From positions 1,917,553 to 1,981,552 of the forward strand of contig CP058708.1 in NCBI GenBank assembly GCA_013414765.1: a DNA stretch of 64,000 nucleotides. The letters run 5' to 3'. Below are positions 1 to 8,988 of this stretch, in pieces. Position numbers and translations under genes: made by a program. This stretch comes from Candidatus Accumulibacter cognatus. GTDB taxonomy: Bacteria > Pseudomonadota > Gammaproteobacteria > Burkholderiales > Rhodocyclaceae. A model generated the notes under the pieces. That model ran no database searches. It was not told the DNA's origin and saw nothing but the letters and a program-made list of their open reading frames with translations. Position 1 is the stretch's first letter. The number at the start of each line of letters is the position of its first letter.

Positions 1-605
1 CGTAAACGGAAACCGAGGTCCAGATCCTCCAGGTAGCAAAAAAAATCCTCATCAAAGCCACCTGCCTCAACCAATGCACTTCGCCTATACAGCGCCGCCG
101 CTGCACAGGGTGAGAACGCTTCCCGCTCCTGCTCCGAAACTGATGTGACAGGCGCCCCATGCCCTCGCCGCCAGACCAGTCCGCTGACGTGATAGGCATC
201 ACCGGCTCCATCCAATATGGCCGGATCGGCAGCAGCAACCAGTTTGCTACCGAATATTTCAAAAGCCGGATAGTCGCGCGTTGCCAATAGTAATGCTTCC
301 AGCCAGCGCGGCTCGACGAATGCATCCGGATTGAGCAAGGCGATCCATTCAGATTCGGCTGTTGCCTCTTCGATTGCCAGATTGTTGCCGCGCGCAAATC
401 CGAGGTTTCGGTCCTGTGCCAGCAAACGTACCGCAGGGAATCTCCGCACAAGGTCCAGTGAGCCGTCGGAACTCGCGTTGTCTACAAGCAGAATCTCATG
501 CGGTACTACCGTCTGAGCCAGCAGCGCTGAAATACATCGGTCAAGGAATCGTTCGCCATTCCAGTTGACAATGATCACGGTTACCTTGGGCCATATCACA
601 TTCAT
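1..605 (-). CDS. Glycosyltransferase family 2, partial at window edge
   Basis: Translation from the ATG at 605 (reading leftward) gives an open frame that runs off the left edge, about 201 codons visible. It begins MNVIWPKVTVIIVNWNGE, followed by VDNASSDGS and LNPDAF, the nucleotide-sugar binding signatures of GT2 enzymes of the rhamnosyltransferase (WcaE/RfbF-like) type. Further in are an acceptor-region segment with GGFDEDFF and YLEDLDLGFRLR, which matches the ED-type catalytic base region. It probably transfers a sugar onto a surface polysaccharide or lipid carrier at the cytoplasmic face of the membrane. The start is fixed by an out-of-frame stop after the alternative ATG at 601. The acceptor and sugar cannot be named. 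Confidence 0.85.
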   Translation of the reverse strand, partial: MNVIWPKVTVIIVNWNGERFLDRCISALLAQTVVPHEILLVDNASSDGSLDLVRRFPAVRLLAQDRNLGFARGNNLAIEEATAESEWIALLNPDAFVEPRWLEALLLATRDYPAFEIFGSKLVAAADPAILDGAGDAYHVSGLVWRRGHGAPVTSVSEQEREAFSPCAAAALYRRSALVEAGGFDEDFFCYLEDLDLGFRL

Positions 606-914
606 CTGATCATTCAATGTGATCCTTACAAAGATCCAAAAATTCAAAATGGTGCGTCTTTATCAACCAGTCCTTGGGAGGAACACACTGCTGGATTTAG
701 GGAACCGCTGATTAATTCACTTTCCCATCTGGTCGAGTAGTGCAAGTCATTGATTGTATGGAGGCTAGAGTTTCGTGATCCGATTAAATCAGCGCCTCCT
801 TAGAGAGGCTGGTCACGGCAGCGAAAAGACGCACATCACGTAATAGACTTGACTGGAAAGAATCGGGCTTGACGGCCATGACATTACCCAGCCAGAGCAT
901 GGAAATCATGGCCG
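606..914. other. Intergenic stretch with a MITE-like inverted-repeat remnant
   Basis: No coding frame here resembles a protein. It holds an imperfect inverted repeat described separately at 700-799. The rest, about 100 bp on each side, shows nothing recognisable. Confidence 0.5.
700..799. repeat. Imperfect terminal inverted repeat, possible MITE or IS remnant
   Basis: The left arm GGAACCGCTGATTAAT (701-716) is matched in inverse orientation by ATTAAATCAGCGCCTCC (783-799), about 14 of 17 positions pairing with one insertion. The arms enclose about 66 bp without an open frame. Arms of this kind resemble the ends of IS elements, and a non-coding core of this size fits a MITE or an internally deleted IS. 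No target duplication was identified. Confidence 0.4.
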
Positions 915-2291
915 TCAGTCACCAGCCACCTTCATTTCCTCTATGAGCAAAGAGCCCACCTGCTTCGAGCCGCGCACCAGGACGTCGTTGCCGACAGCCG
1001 CAAGATTCCTGAATATGTCGCGCAGATTGCCGGCAATGGTGATTCCTTCCACCGGGTATACGATCTTGCCGCCTTCAATCCAGTAACCGGCTGCGCCGCG
1101 CGAATAATCGCCGGTCACATAGTTGACGCCTTGGCCGAGCAACTCAGTGACCAGCAATCCACGCCCCATCTTCCTGAGCAGACCCTGCAGATCGCGTTTC
1201 CCCGGTCGTACGATCAGGTTGTGGCAGCCACCAGCATTGCCCGTGCTCTGCATCCCCAGCTTGCGTGCGCTGTAGGCGCTCAGGAAGTAGCCCTGCAGCC
1301 TGCCGTCGACCAGCACTTCACGGTCATGCGTCGCGACCCCGTCACTATCGAAATAGCCACTCGCCAGGCCACCTGGCAAATGTGGCCGTTCGCTGATCTG
1401 TACCTTCTTCGAAAAGACGCGCTTGCCTAGACTGTCGACCAGGAAGGACGTCTTCCGGTACAGGCTGCCACCGCTGACCGCATGCACGAAGTTGCCGATC
1501 AGCGAGGAGGCGAGTGGCGCCTCGAAGACGACCGGTACCCGACAGGTCTTGATCTTGCGCGCGGCGAGTCGCGATACGGCCCGCCGCGCGGCGATCTCGC
1601 CAATCGATTCGGGAGAGCCGATCGCCGAAGGATTGCGAGCGGTCGAATACCAGTCGTCACGCTGCATGTTTTCGTTCCTGCCGGCGATCACCGAGCACGA
1701 AAGATAATGCCGCGAGCTCGGGTAGCCGCCCATGAAACCCAGGCTGTTGGCTGAAATGAACTGCCCTTCCTGGATCGACACCGTCGCCCCTTCCGAGTTG
1801 CTGATCTTCGGGCTGACGGCAAATGCCGCCTGCTCGCAACGCTGGGCAAGCTCGACGGCCGCCTCGACCGAGAGCAGCCAAGGGTGGTAGAGATCGAGAT
1901 CCGGTAGGCTGCCGGTGTCGATGGCCAGCAACTCCAGGTCGGGCAGGCCGGCACAAGGGTCGGCGGCAGTAAAGCGAGCAATGTTCAACGCTGCGTCGAC
2001 GGTCTCGCGCCAGGCCGTCGAAGAAAAGTCGGAGGTGCTTGCTTGCCCCTTCCGCTGACCCAGATAGACCGAGACCGAAATTCCCTTGTCACGGTTGTAT
2101 TCAATGGTTTCGGCCTCACCGCAGCGCACCGTCACGGACTGACCAAAGCCCACCGAGACGTCGACCTCGCAGGCGCTTGCACCCTGCTTTCCGGCATACG
2201 CCATGACCTCCTGTGCCAGTTGCTGAAGAACTTCGAGACGATGGCTGAAGCGTGATTCGCTAACGGCCATGGGGGCGGATGAACGGGGCAT
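915..2291 (-). CDS. pmbA: Metalloprotease subunit PmbA (TldE)
   Basis: 458 residues, the usual length for PmbA/TldE, the non-metal partner of the TldD/TldE heterodimeric peptidase. In enterobacteria the complex processes microcin B17 and degrades the CcdA antitoxin. The middle region with VPVVFEAPLASSLIGNF and the C-terminal GAAGYWIEGGKI and PVEGITIAGN stretches are characteristic of the family. As expected for TldE there is no HExxxH zinc motif; that motif is in the TldD encoded at 36100-37548 in this window. The gene is transcribed divergently from yjgA across 117 bp, a neighbourhood common in betaproteobacteria. Confidence 0.93.
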   Translation of the reverse strand: MPRSSAPMAVSESRFSHRLEVLQQLAQEVMAYAGKQGASACEVDVSVGFGQSVTVRCGEAETIEYNRDKGISVSVYLGQRKGQASTSDFSSTAWRETVDAALNIARFTAADPCAGLPDLELLAIDTGSLPDLDLYHPWLLSVEAAVELAQRCEQAAFAVSPKISNSEGATVSIQEGQFISANSLGFMGGYPSSRHYLSCSVIAGRNENMQRDDWYSTARNPSAIGSPESIGEIAARRAVSRLAARKIKTCRVPVVFEAPLASSLIGNFVHAVSGGSLYRKTSFLVDSLGKRVFSKKVQISERPHLPGGLASGYFDSDGVATHDREVLVDGRLQGYFLSAYSARKLGMQSTGNAGGCHNLIVRPGKRDLQGLLRKMGRGLLVTELLGQGVNYVTGDYSRGAAGYWIEGGKIVYPVEGITIAGNLRDIFRNLAAVGNDVLVRGSKQVGSLLIEEMKVAGD

Positions 2292-2408
2292 GAGAGCGGT
2301 CGCCAGAGGAAAAAAACGTTATCATAGCAGTTCCCCGAAAGGCGCCGCTTGCCGCATTGCAGGCCTTTCCAGTTTCACCCGCCCTAACGAAAGACACGTC
2401 GTAAGCCG

Positions 2409-2945
2409 ATGAGCACCCCCGAAGAAGCGCTCGCACCCCCATCGAAAACACAACGCAAGCGGGCCATCGAAGAACTCCAAGCGCTCGGCGAGGAACTCGT
2501 GGAACTGGCCACCGATCGGCTCAACAAGATTGCACTTCCGGATGATCTACTCGCTGCCGTCCGTGAAACCCGGCGCATGTCCCGGCACGACGATGCGCGG
2601 CGGCGCCAGCTACAGTATATCGGCCGCCTGATGCGCGATGTTGATCCGGCACCAATCCGCCATGCTCTGGCGGCGGTGCGCGGCGAATCAGCCGAAGAAA
2701 CCGGCAAACTGCACCGCCTCGAACGACTGCGCGCCGAACTGATGACGGATGAGAAGGTCCTCTTCCGAATCGCCAGTGCGTCCCCGTCGATCGACCTGCA
2801 GCAACTGCGCTCGCTGCGCCGGGCCGCCCTGCTTGAGCAGGCACAGGGCAAGCCACCACGCAGTTTTCGCGCCATCTTTCGGTTCCTCAAGGAACTCGAG
2901 CAGGGCGCCCCCCCACCAGACAGCCACGATGAACACGAACTCTGA
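2409..2945 (+). CDS. yjgA: Ribosome-associated protein YjgA / DarP (DUF615)
   Basis: 178-residue, highly charged, helical protein of the YjgA (DarP) family, which binds the large ribosomal subunit late in its assembly. The family features seen are the N-terminal SKTQRKRAIEELQALGEELV-type start, RETRRMSRHDDARRRQLQYI and the central IGRLMRDVD block. Start is the ATG at 2409, 117 bp from the divergent pmbA start. Its 3' end overlaps the start of mog by 17 bp, so the two are probably one transcript. Confidence 0.93.
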   Translation: MSTPEEALAPPSKTQRKRAIEELQALGEELVELATDRLNKIALPDDLLAAVRETRRMSRHDDARRRQLQYIGRLMRDVDPAPIRHALAAVRGESAEETGKLHRLERLRAELMTDEKVLFRIASASPSIDLQQLRSLRRAALLEQAQGKPPRSFRAIFRFLKELEQGAPPPDSHDEHEL

Positions 2946-3612
2946 TGAAGAATTGCTGATCGGCCTGGTGTCGATCAGCGACCGCGCCTCGCAAGGCCTC
3001 TATGAGGACCAAGGCATCCCGGCGCTACGCGAATGGTTTGCCAGCGCCTTGTGCAGCCCCTGGCGAATGGAAACCCGTCTGATTTCTGACGACCAGGCGA
3101 CGATCGAAGCGACGTTGACCGAATTGGTCGATGCTGTCGGCTGCCACCTGGTGCTGACCACCGGTGGCACCGGCCCAGCCGCGCGCGACGTCACGCCAGA
3201 AGCCACGCTGGCGGTCGCCGACAAGGTGATGCCGGGCTTCGGTGAAGAAATGCGGCGCATCAGCCTCCACTTCGTTCCGACCGCCATTCTCTCGCGTCAG
3301 GTCGGGGTGATTCGCCGGCAGGCCCTGATCCTCAATCTGCCGGGGCAACCGAAGTCGATCCGGGAAACCCTGGAAGGGGTCAAGGCTGCCGATGGTGTGG
3401 TGCTGGCGAATGGCATCTTCGCAGCGGTCCCTTACTGCATCGACCTGATCGGCGGTCCGTACATCGAAACGGTCGACGCAGTGATCCAGGCCTTCCGGCC
3501 AAAATCCGCGCGCCGGCCTGCCCCGAAGGAGCCACCCCGGACGCCGGACCTGGGCGAGCAGGCGAGTACCGCGGACGCAACCGCGGCACGGCGATCCGGC
3601 GTGGACGCGTGA
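2929..3612 (+). CDS. mog: Molybdopterin adenylyltransferase (Mog/MoaB family)
   Basis: 227 residues from the ATG at 2929. The frame is open further upstream, but that part overlaps yjgA and is not protein-like. Family motifs are GLVSISDRASQG at the N-terminus and LTTGGTGPAARDVTPEAT, the molybdopterin-binding TTGGTG/RDVTPEAT signature. LNLPGQPKSIRETLEGV (the NLPG-P motif) and a PYCIDLIGG block follow. The enzyme adenylates molybdopterin before molybdenum insertion, so it supports the molybdoenzyme NasA encoded just downstream. The last 35 residues, rich in Pro, Ala and Arg, extend beyond the usual fold. Confidence 0.93.
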   Translation: MNTNSDEELLIGLVSISDRASQGLYEDQGIPALREWFASALCSPWRMETRLISDDQATIEATLTELVDAVGCHLVLTTGGTGPAARDVTPEATLAVADKVMPGFGEEMRRISLHFVPTAILSRQVGVIRRQALILNLPGQPKSIRETLEGVKAADGVVLANGIFAAVPYCIDLIGGPYIETVDAVIQAFRPKSARRPAPKEPPRTPDLGEQASTADATAARRSGVDA

Positions 3613-3636
3613 TTCGAAGCTGACGCGACGCTCGCA

Positions 3637-3831
3637 TCAAGCGGAGGTATCGACCCGATTACCCAGATGCAACGGGTTGTTGGGAACTTTTTGCGCAGCC
3701 GCTTCCACCAATTGCAGTGCGCCTTGCGCCTGTACGTCGAGCGCTTTTTTCAGTACCGCCATCTGGACCGCATCGGCCGTTCTGGCCTGGCTCATTTCAG
3801 TCGCCGCAGCGGCGATTCCGGTGACGTTCAT
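3637..3831 (-). CDS. YjfB-family putative motility protein
   Basis: 64 residues starting MNVTGIAAAATEMSQ, with AVQMAVLKKALDVQAQGALQL, matching the small YjfB family (Pfam YjfB_motility). Members lie among or are co-regulated with flagellar genes; the biochemical role is unknown. The start at 3831 was chosen over an upstream ATG at 3882 because the sequence begins at the conserved family N-terminus and is preceded by a GGAG-type ribosome binding site. It is convergent with mog, 24 bp away. No flagellar gene lies near it in the window. Confidence 0.8.
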   Translation of the reverse strand: MNVTGIAAAATEMSQARTADAVQMAVLKKALDVQAQGALQLVEAAAQKVPNNPLHLGNRVDTSA

Positions 3832-4135
3832 GATCTCTACTCCAATGAATTGATGACCCTTGAGATTGTCTCTACGGCACATCCGGCCGACTCTTGAGGC
3901 CGAGCCATACCTCTTTTGCTCACCGGCACGACAGTTCGCTGACTGTCCTGCGCCTGCAGCGCTTACAGGATAGTCCGTCGGCCCGTGTGGTCAGGAACGC
4001 CCCGCATTGAGGCAGCCGCGAGACGCGGCGCACCATGACGAGGCGCCATTGCCGGGAAACCCCCACGAAACATGCCATCCCCATGATATATCATGGTGGC
4101 ACGTCTATTGCTCTGCACAATCAGGAGCAATCATC
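3832..4135. other. Divergent intergenic region upstream of nasA
   Basis: About 300 bp between the divergent yjfB-like gene and nasA, with no gene seen. It carries a perfect 16-bp palindrome at 4081-4096 (listed separately) and a ribosome binding site AGGAG just before the nasA ATG. Confidence 0.6.
4081..4096. promoter_or_regulatory. Perfect 16-bp palindrome upstream of nasA, putative operator
   Basis: CCATGATATATCATGG is its own reverse complement. It is centred 47 bp upstream of the nasA start codon, a position where a dimeric regulator could act. The TGAT and ATCA half-sites are separated by 2 bp rather than the 4 bp of an FNR/NnrR box, so it is not a standard FNR site. The regulator is unknown. 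Confidence 0.45.
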
Positions 4136-6871
4136 ATGAACCAGCAAATCAAATCCACCTGTTGTTACTGCGGCGTCGGTTGCGGGTTGCTGATCGAAAC
4201 CGAAGACGGACAGATCGTTGGCGTACGCGGCGACCCCGACCACCCCGCCAATCTCGGCCGGCTGTGCAGCAAGGGCGCGACGCTGCACCTGACGGCGAAG
4301 CCAGACAATCGTCTGCTGCATCCGCAACTGCGCCTGGACCGCAATCTGCCGCGCCAGCGCGTCGGCTGGGACACGGCGCTCGATCATGCGGCCGACCGTT
4401 TTGCCCAGATCATCCGCACGCATGGGCCGGACAGCGTCGCCTTCTACGTCTCGGGGCAGTTGCTCACCGAGGATTATTATGTCTTCAACAAGCTCGCCAA
4501 GGGGCTGATCGGCACCAACAACATCGACACCAACTCGCGCCTGTGCATGTCGTCGGCGGTGGCCGGTTACAAGCAGACGCTCGGCGCCGATGCCCCACCT
4601 TGTTGTTACGAGGACATCCCCCTGGCCAACTGCCTGCTGATTGCCGGCGCCAACCCGGCGATCGCGCATCCCATCGTCTTTCGCCGCATCGAGGACGCAC
4701 GCGCAGCCAATCCGGAATTGCGGATCATCGTCATCGACCCACGCCGCAGCGAAACCGCAGCGCTGGCTGACCTGCACCTGGCGCTCAGGCCTGGCACCGA
4801 CATTGCACTTTACAACGGTCTGCTCAACGTCCTGCTCGGCGAGCAACTCGTCGATCGCGACTATATCGCTCGGCATACCGAGGGCTTCGACGAACTCGAA
4901 GCAATCGTTGCTGCCTACCCACCAGCGGCGGTAGCCGGGATCTGCGGCCTTGCTGAAACCGACATCATCAAGGCGGCACGCTGGTTCGGTACTGCCGGTG
5001 CGGCGCTGTCCCTGTACTGCCAGGGACTCAACCAGTCATCGCACGGCACGCACAACAACGCGGCGCTGATCCACCTGCATCTGGCAACCGGCCAGATCGG
5101 CCGCCCCGGCGCTGGCCCCTTCTCGCTGACCGGACAACCAAACGCCATGGGCGGCCGTGAAGTTGGCGGCCTGGCCAACCTGCTTTCAGCGCATCGCGAC
5201 CTCGCCAACCCCAAACACCGGGACGAAGTGGCACAGCTGTGGGGCGTTCCGTCGGTCCCGGCAGCGCCCGGAAGGACCGCAGTCGAACTGTTTGCGGCAC
5301 TCAAGCGCGGGGGGGTCAAGGCAGTCTGGATCGCCTGCACCAATCCTGCGCAATCGTTGCCCGACCAGGCCGAAGTACGCGCCGCACTGCAGGCTGCCGA
5401 TTTCGTCGTATTGCAGGAAGCCTACGCCAGCACCGACACCGCCACCTATGCTGATCTTATGTTGCCGGCGACCACCTGGGGCGAAAAGGAGGGAACGGTC
5501 ACCAACTCCGAGCGCTGCATCACCCACCTGACCCCGGCGGTCGCCCCGCCCGGCGAGGCACGCCACGACTGGCAGATCGCGGTCGATTTCGCGCGTCGTC
5601 TTGGCACCCGCCTCGAACAAGCGCTGACCACGAAGCTGTTCCCCTATGCCGACGCCGAAGCGATTTTCATCGAACATCGCGAAAGCACGCGCGGTCGTGA
5701 CCTCGACATCACCGGCCTGAGCTATGCGCTGCTCGATACGGCTGGCCCACAGCAGTGGCCCTTTCCCGAGGGTAGCAGCCAAGGACGCCAGCGCCTGTAC
5801 GAAGACGGCGTCTTTGCGACGCCCAGCGGACGCGCCCGTTTCGTCCAGGTCGAACACCAGCCGACTGCCGAAAGTACCGGCGACAAGCGCCCGATCAGCC
5901 TGCTTTCCGGACGTCTGCGCGACCAGTGGCACGGCATGAGCCGTACCGGCAACGTCGCGCGGCTGTTCAACCTGGATGACGAGCCGCTGCTGTCGATGCA
6001 CCCGGACGACCTGCGGCAGCACGGCCTCATCGCTGGCGACCTGGCTGAGGTGGACAGCGCACGAGGCGACATCGTTGTGCGCGTCAAGCCGGATGTCGGG
6101 TTGGCGCGTGGGTGTGCCTGGCTACCCATGCACTGGGGCAGTCAGTTCATGAACAGCGCCGGCGTCAATACGCTGACTACCTCGGCTCGCGACCCTTACT
6201 CGCAACAACCCGAACTGAAGCACGCCGCAGTCGCGGTCAACAAGGCCGACCTGCCGTGGCAACTGGTGATCCTGCGCAAGACCGGTTTGGGCGAACTGTC
6301 CGCACTTACCCTGCTCGCCAAGGCAAGGACCCTGCTCGGCGAGTTCGCATTCGCCAGTGTTGGACTCTACGGCCGCGCCGAGCCGCTGGTGATCTTTCGC
6401 GCCGCTCACCCGCAGGCACTGCCGGAAAGTCGCCTGCAGGAAATTGACACCCTGTTCGGCCTCGGCGACAACGCGGCAGTGATCGTCTATGCCGACCCAC
6501 GCCGCCAGATCAGCAAGCGCGCGCTGGCACCGGACGGCAAGCTGACCGGTGTTCGCCTTGCTGGCGAGACGCAGGCAGAAGTGTGGCTCAAAGAGGTAAT
6601 GGCCGACGACACGCTCGATGCCGAGCTGATTCGCTGGGCCGTCGCTCCGATCGGCCAGCGCCCCGGCAAGCTGCCGCCACGCAGCCATGTGGTCTGCAAA
6701 TGCGCCGATGTCACTGCCGCGCAGATCACAGGCGATCTCGCCGCTGGGGCGACGCTGGCCGTGCTGCAGAAGCAGCGGAAATGCGGTACCTTCTGTGGCT
6801 CATGTCTGCCGGAACTTCGGCAGATGATTTCTGGCCAGGCGTTGCGCGCCAGTAACGCCGCAGTGCTGTGA
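4136..6871 (+). CDS. nasA: Assimilatory nitrate reductase catalytic subunit NasA
   Basis: 911 residues, cytoplasmic, no signal peptide. The N-terminus has the [4Fe-4S] motif C9-x2-C12-x3-C16 plus the later GRLCSKG cysteine, then the molybdopterin oxidoreductase domain (NSRLCMSSAV, ANPAIAHPI, NQSSHGTHNN, GQPNAMGGREVGG) and a molybdopterin dinucleotide-binding domain near residues 580-690 (LLSGRLRDQWHGMSRTG). The C-terminal 60 residues carry CKCADVT and CGTFCGSC, a BFD-like [2Fe-2S] domain as in Klebsiella-type NasA. It reduces nitrate to nitrite for assimilation. Start at 4136 follows an AGGAG site; upstream codons in frame are not protein-like. No nitrite reductase or nitrate transporter lies nearby, so partners must be elsewhere. 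Confidence 0.95.
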   Translation: MNQQIKSTCCYCGVGCGLLIETEDGQIVGVRGDPDHPANLGRLCSKGATLHLTAKPDNRLLHPQLRLDRNLPRQRVGWDTALDHAADRFAQIIRTHGPDSVAFYVSGQLLTEDYYVFNKLAKGLIGTNNIDTNSRLCMSSAVAGYKQTLGADAPPCCYEDIPLANCLLIAGANPAIAHPIVFRRIEDARAANPELRIIVIDPRRSETAALADLHLALRPGTDIALYNGLLNVLLGEQLVDRDYIARHTEGFDELEAIVAAYPPAAVAGICGLAETDIIKAARWFGTAGAALSLYCQGLNQSSHGTHNNAALIHLHLATGQIGRPGAGPFSLTGQPNAMGGREVGGLANLLSAHRDLANPKHRDEVAQLWGVPSVPAAPGRTAVELFAALKRGGVKAVWIACTNPAQSLPDQAEVRAALQAADFVVLQEAYASTDTATYADLMLPATTWGEKEGTVTNSERCITHLTPAVAPPGEARHDWQIAVDFARRLGTRLEQALTTKLFPYADAEAIFIEHRESTRGRDLDITGLSYALLDTAGPQQWPFPEGSSQGRQRLYEDGVFATPSGRARFVQVEHQPTAESTGDKRPISLLSGRLRDQWHGMSRTGNVARLFNLDDEPLLSMHPDDLRQHGLIAGDLAEVDSARGDIVVRVKPDVGLARGCAWLPMHWGSQFMNSAGVNTLTTSARDPYSQQPELKHAAVAVNKADLPWQLVILRKTGLGELSALTLLAKARTLLGEFAFASVGLYGRAEPLVIFRAAHPQALPESRLQEIDTLFGLGDNAAVIVYADPRRQISKRALAPDGKLTGVRLAGETQAEVWLKEVMADDTLDAELIRWAVAPIGQRPGKLPPRSHVVCKCADVTAAQITGDLAAGATLAVLQKQRKCGTFCGSCLPELRQMISGQALRASNAAVL

Positions 6872-6888
6872 GCATACCAGGAGAGGGC

Positions 6889-7875
6889 ATGGATTTCTCG
6901 TTGATCATCGGATCAGTCGGACGTGGCGCGACAGGCGCTCGCGACCTGTCTCGCAGCGACGCCCAGCAACTCTACGGTGCGATGCTCGATGGCGAGGTTC
7001 CGGATCTCGAACTCGGGGCGATTGCCATCGCGTTGCGCATGAAGACCGAAACGGTCGATGAAATGGGCGGTTTTCTCGCCGCCGCGAACGCGCGCCTGCC
7101 GACCCTGCGACGTCCACCTTGTGGAAAGATCCGGCCGGTGGTCATCCCGACCTATAACGGGGCACGCCGCAATGCCAATCTGACGCCGCTGCTGGCGCTG
7201 TTGTTACAACGCTTCGATGTTCCGGTGCTGCTGCATGGCTTGAGCGACGATTACGGGCGGGTCACCAGTGAGCAGATCCTGTGCGAGTACGGCCTGCGGG
7301 CGTGCGGCAGTGTGCAGGAGGCACAGCATTTGATCGATCAACGCCGTATTGCCTACCTGCCGCTGCCGTTGCTTTCTCCTGGCCTCGACCACCTGCTCGC
7401 CCTGCGCAGTCGCCTCGGCCTGCGCAACAGCGCGCACAGCCTGGTCAAGATGATCGACCCTTTCGCGGGTGACTCTCTGCTGGTCACCGCCGCGACACAC
7501 CCGGATTACCTCACCAGCATGCGCGCGCTGCTCACCGGTACCGGTGCCAATGCGCTTCTGTTGCGCGGCACCGAGGGCGAACCCTTTGCCAATCCCAAGC
7601 GCCGCCCGCTGATCGAACACATCCACGGCGGTGTCAACGATATCCTCTTCGAAGCCGAGCACGACAGTCTCAGAAACCTGCCGCAACTCCCCGAGAACTG
7701 TGACGCCAAAGCTACCGTCGCCTGGATGCACCGCGTTCTCGTCGGCGAAGTCTCGCTGCCGCTACCGATCGCCAACCAGCTTGCCTGCTGTCTTTATGCC
7801 TGCGGTCGGGCAAGCAGCTTTTATCAGGCAAAGGCGCTGGTAGCGGTGGAAGGGAAGGGGGTGGCAATGGTTTAG
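6889..7875 (+). CDS. ybiB: YbiB / TrpD2 family protein
   Basis: 328 residues with the anthranilate phosphoribosyltransferase-like fold: N-terminal helical domain (DLSRSDAQQLYGAML), then VVIPTYNGARR, and KMIDPFAGDSLLVT with the HPDYL block typical of YbiB/TrpD2. Members lack several catalytic residues of true TrpD, and E. coli YbiB binds nucleic acid rather than making tryptophan. The ATG at 6889 follows GGAGAGG, 17 bp after nasA ends; a conserved nasA-ybiB order is common in betaproteobacteria. The genuine TrpD is at 55368-56393. Confidence 0.85.
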   Translation: MDFSLIIGSVGRGATGARDLSRSDAQQLYGAMLDGEVPDLELGAIAIALRMKTETVDEMGGFLAAANARLPTLRRPPCGKIRPVVIPTYNGARRNANLTPLLALLLQRFDVPVLLHGLSDDYGRVTSEQILCEYGLRACGSVQEAQHLIDQRRIAYLPLPLLSPGLDHLLALRSRLGLRNSAHSLVKMIDPFAGDSLLVTAATHPDYLTSMRALLTGTGANALLLRGTEGEPFANPKRRPLIEHIHGGVNDILFEAEHDSLRNLPQLPENCDAKATVAWMHRVLVGEVSLPLPIANQLACCLYACGRASSFYQAKALVAVEGKGVAMV

Positions 7876-8029
7876 AATGACGAAGTCATCGACCGTGCTG
7901 CGCCCCGCTTCTGACCACGACCCCATCCCTGTTCCCCGACGAACCAGCGTGTTGGAACAGGCTTCATTCCCCGAGAACCTCTTGCGCCCGAACAATTTCA
8001 GTAGTTTCGCCGGTCGGTCTTACAAACCG

Positions 8030-8548
8030 CTACCATGGCGTCCACTCTGTCTGCACCGGCAATTCGAGCCACTTGCCAATCGTGTCGGCAATCTCCTCGA
8101 TCTCCGCTTTTGAATAGCCAAAGAGCAAATCCATTGCGCGCCCCGTTTCGTTAAGTCGGGCATAGTACAAATAAGAGCCCCCATTTCTGCTTTCGGCATC
8201 CTGAAACTCCCGGTATCGTAAGGAGATTACTCCCGCCCCAGAAGCCCGGCAGAAACGAGCCGCAAGCTGCCATACGCGACCAAAAACGCGATGGGCAGAA
8301 CTGATCCTACGTGAAGAACGGTCTATGTGCAGTATTTGCTCTCCTGTCAACAGGTAGAGCCCAAAGACAAGAACACCGACAATGCTTAAGACATGCACGA
8401 GGACGGGAATATCCCCAGATCCGGTCACCATACCGACCGCACCGAACAAGCCCGAGAAAAGGATGAGGACCTTGCCCGCATGGCGTGCAAGGATTGGAAA
8501 TGGTTTTCGGATCTCCAGAAGGTTTTTCGAAGGGTAGAATAGTTCCAT
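8030..8548 (-). CDS. Small membrane protein of unknown function
   Basis: 172 residues from the ATG at 8548 (AAAGG ribosome binding site 6 bp before it); an upstream in-frame ATG at 8587 lies in IS-derived DNA. Two hydrophobic segments at about residues 26-42 and 48-66 suggest a membrane hairpin. The C-terminal half is soluble, with RVFGRVWQLAARFCRASGAG and YSKAEIEEIADTIGKWL. I do not recognise the family. It lies alone between ybiB and an IS1182 remnant, whose 3' end runs into its upstream region. Confidence 0.55.
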   Translation of the reverse strand: MELFYPSKNLLEIRKPFPILARHAGKVLILFSGLFGAVGMVTGSGDIPVLVHVLSIVGVLVFGLYLLTGEQILHIDRSSRRISSAHRVFGRVWQLAARFCRASGAGVISLRYREFQDAESRNGGSYLYYARLNETGRAMDLLFGYSKAEIEEIADTIGKWLELPVQTEWTPW

Positions 8549-8587
8549 ATGGACCTTTCTCTGCAACTCTCTCTGCAATTTCTGCAT

Positions 8588-8911
8588 TGGGATGCCGGGT
8601 TTTTGGAGGGTTTCCCCCTCATTTTACCTACTGCGGACGGAATACGGCCATGCGCTTCAAGTTCCACGCGAGGCAAACCGGCGTCCACTCGTCGGTGACC
8701 TTCTATCAAGCTGATCGACCACCTCCACGATGAATCTGAATCACGCCAGGTGATCCGGGTTCAGCCAGTCGTCCAGCGACGGCGGCGGCAGATAGGCGGT
8801 CTTGCGGTCGGTGACGATGAAATGGGGCATGGCAGGCCCCGGCGGTTTGAACCTCCATGATTTTGGCATGGCCAGCCCCGGACAACTGAAAAGTCCGACA
8901 GGCTGCTAGAC
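8588..8911 (-). mobile_element. Internally deleted IS1182-family element
   Basis: On the minus strand, an ATG at 8830 starts MPHFIVTDRKTAYLPPPSLD, almost the N-terminus of the intact IS1182 transposase at 27367. After about 40 codons a TGA and a deletion join it to the transposase C-terminus, TDEWTPVCLAWNLKRMAV followed by RPQ and stop (about 8620-8710). The outer end AAGTCCGACAGGCTGCTAG (8891-8909) is identical to the intact element's terminal repeat. Over 1 kb of the middle is missing. The other terminal repeat is not visible near 8588, so that boundary is approximate. Confidence 0.85.
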
Positions 8912-8988
8912 TGGAAGGCCGTGTTCACTGAACGCGCAGTCGTGGGCACGGCGGGTGCAAGGTCATGCGATTATCGAAAGGTGCGATC

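Noticed and set aside
2749-2928. 60-codon N-terminal extension of mog
   Set aside because: It overlaps yjgA in another frame, is Arg/Ser-rich, and the Mog fold begins right after the ATG at 2929.
4081-4096. FNR/NnrR box upstream of nasA
   Set aside because: The TGAT and ATCA half-sites have a 2-bp spacer instead of 4 bp.
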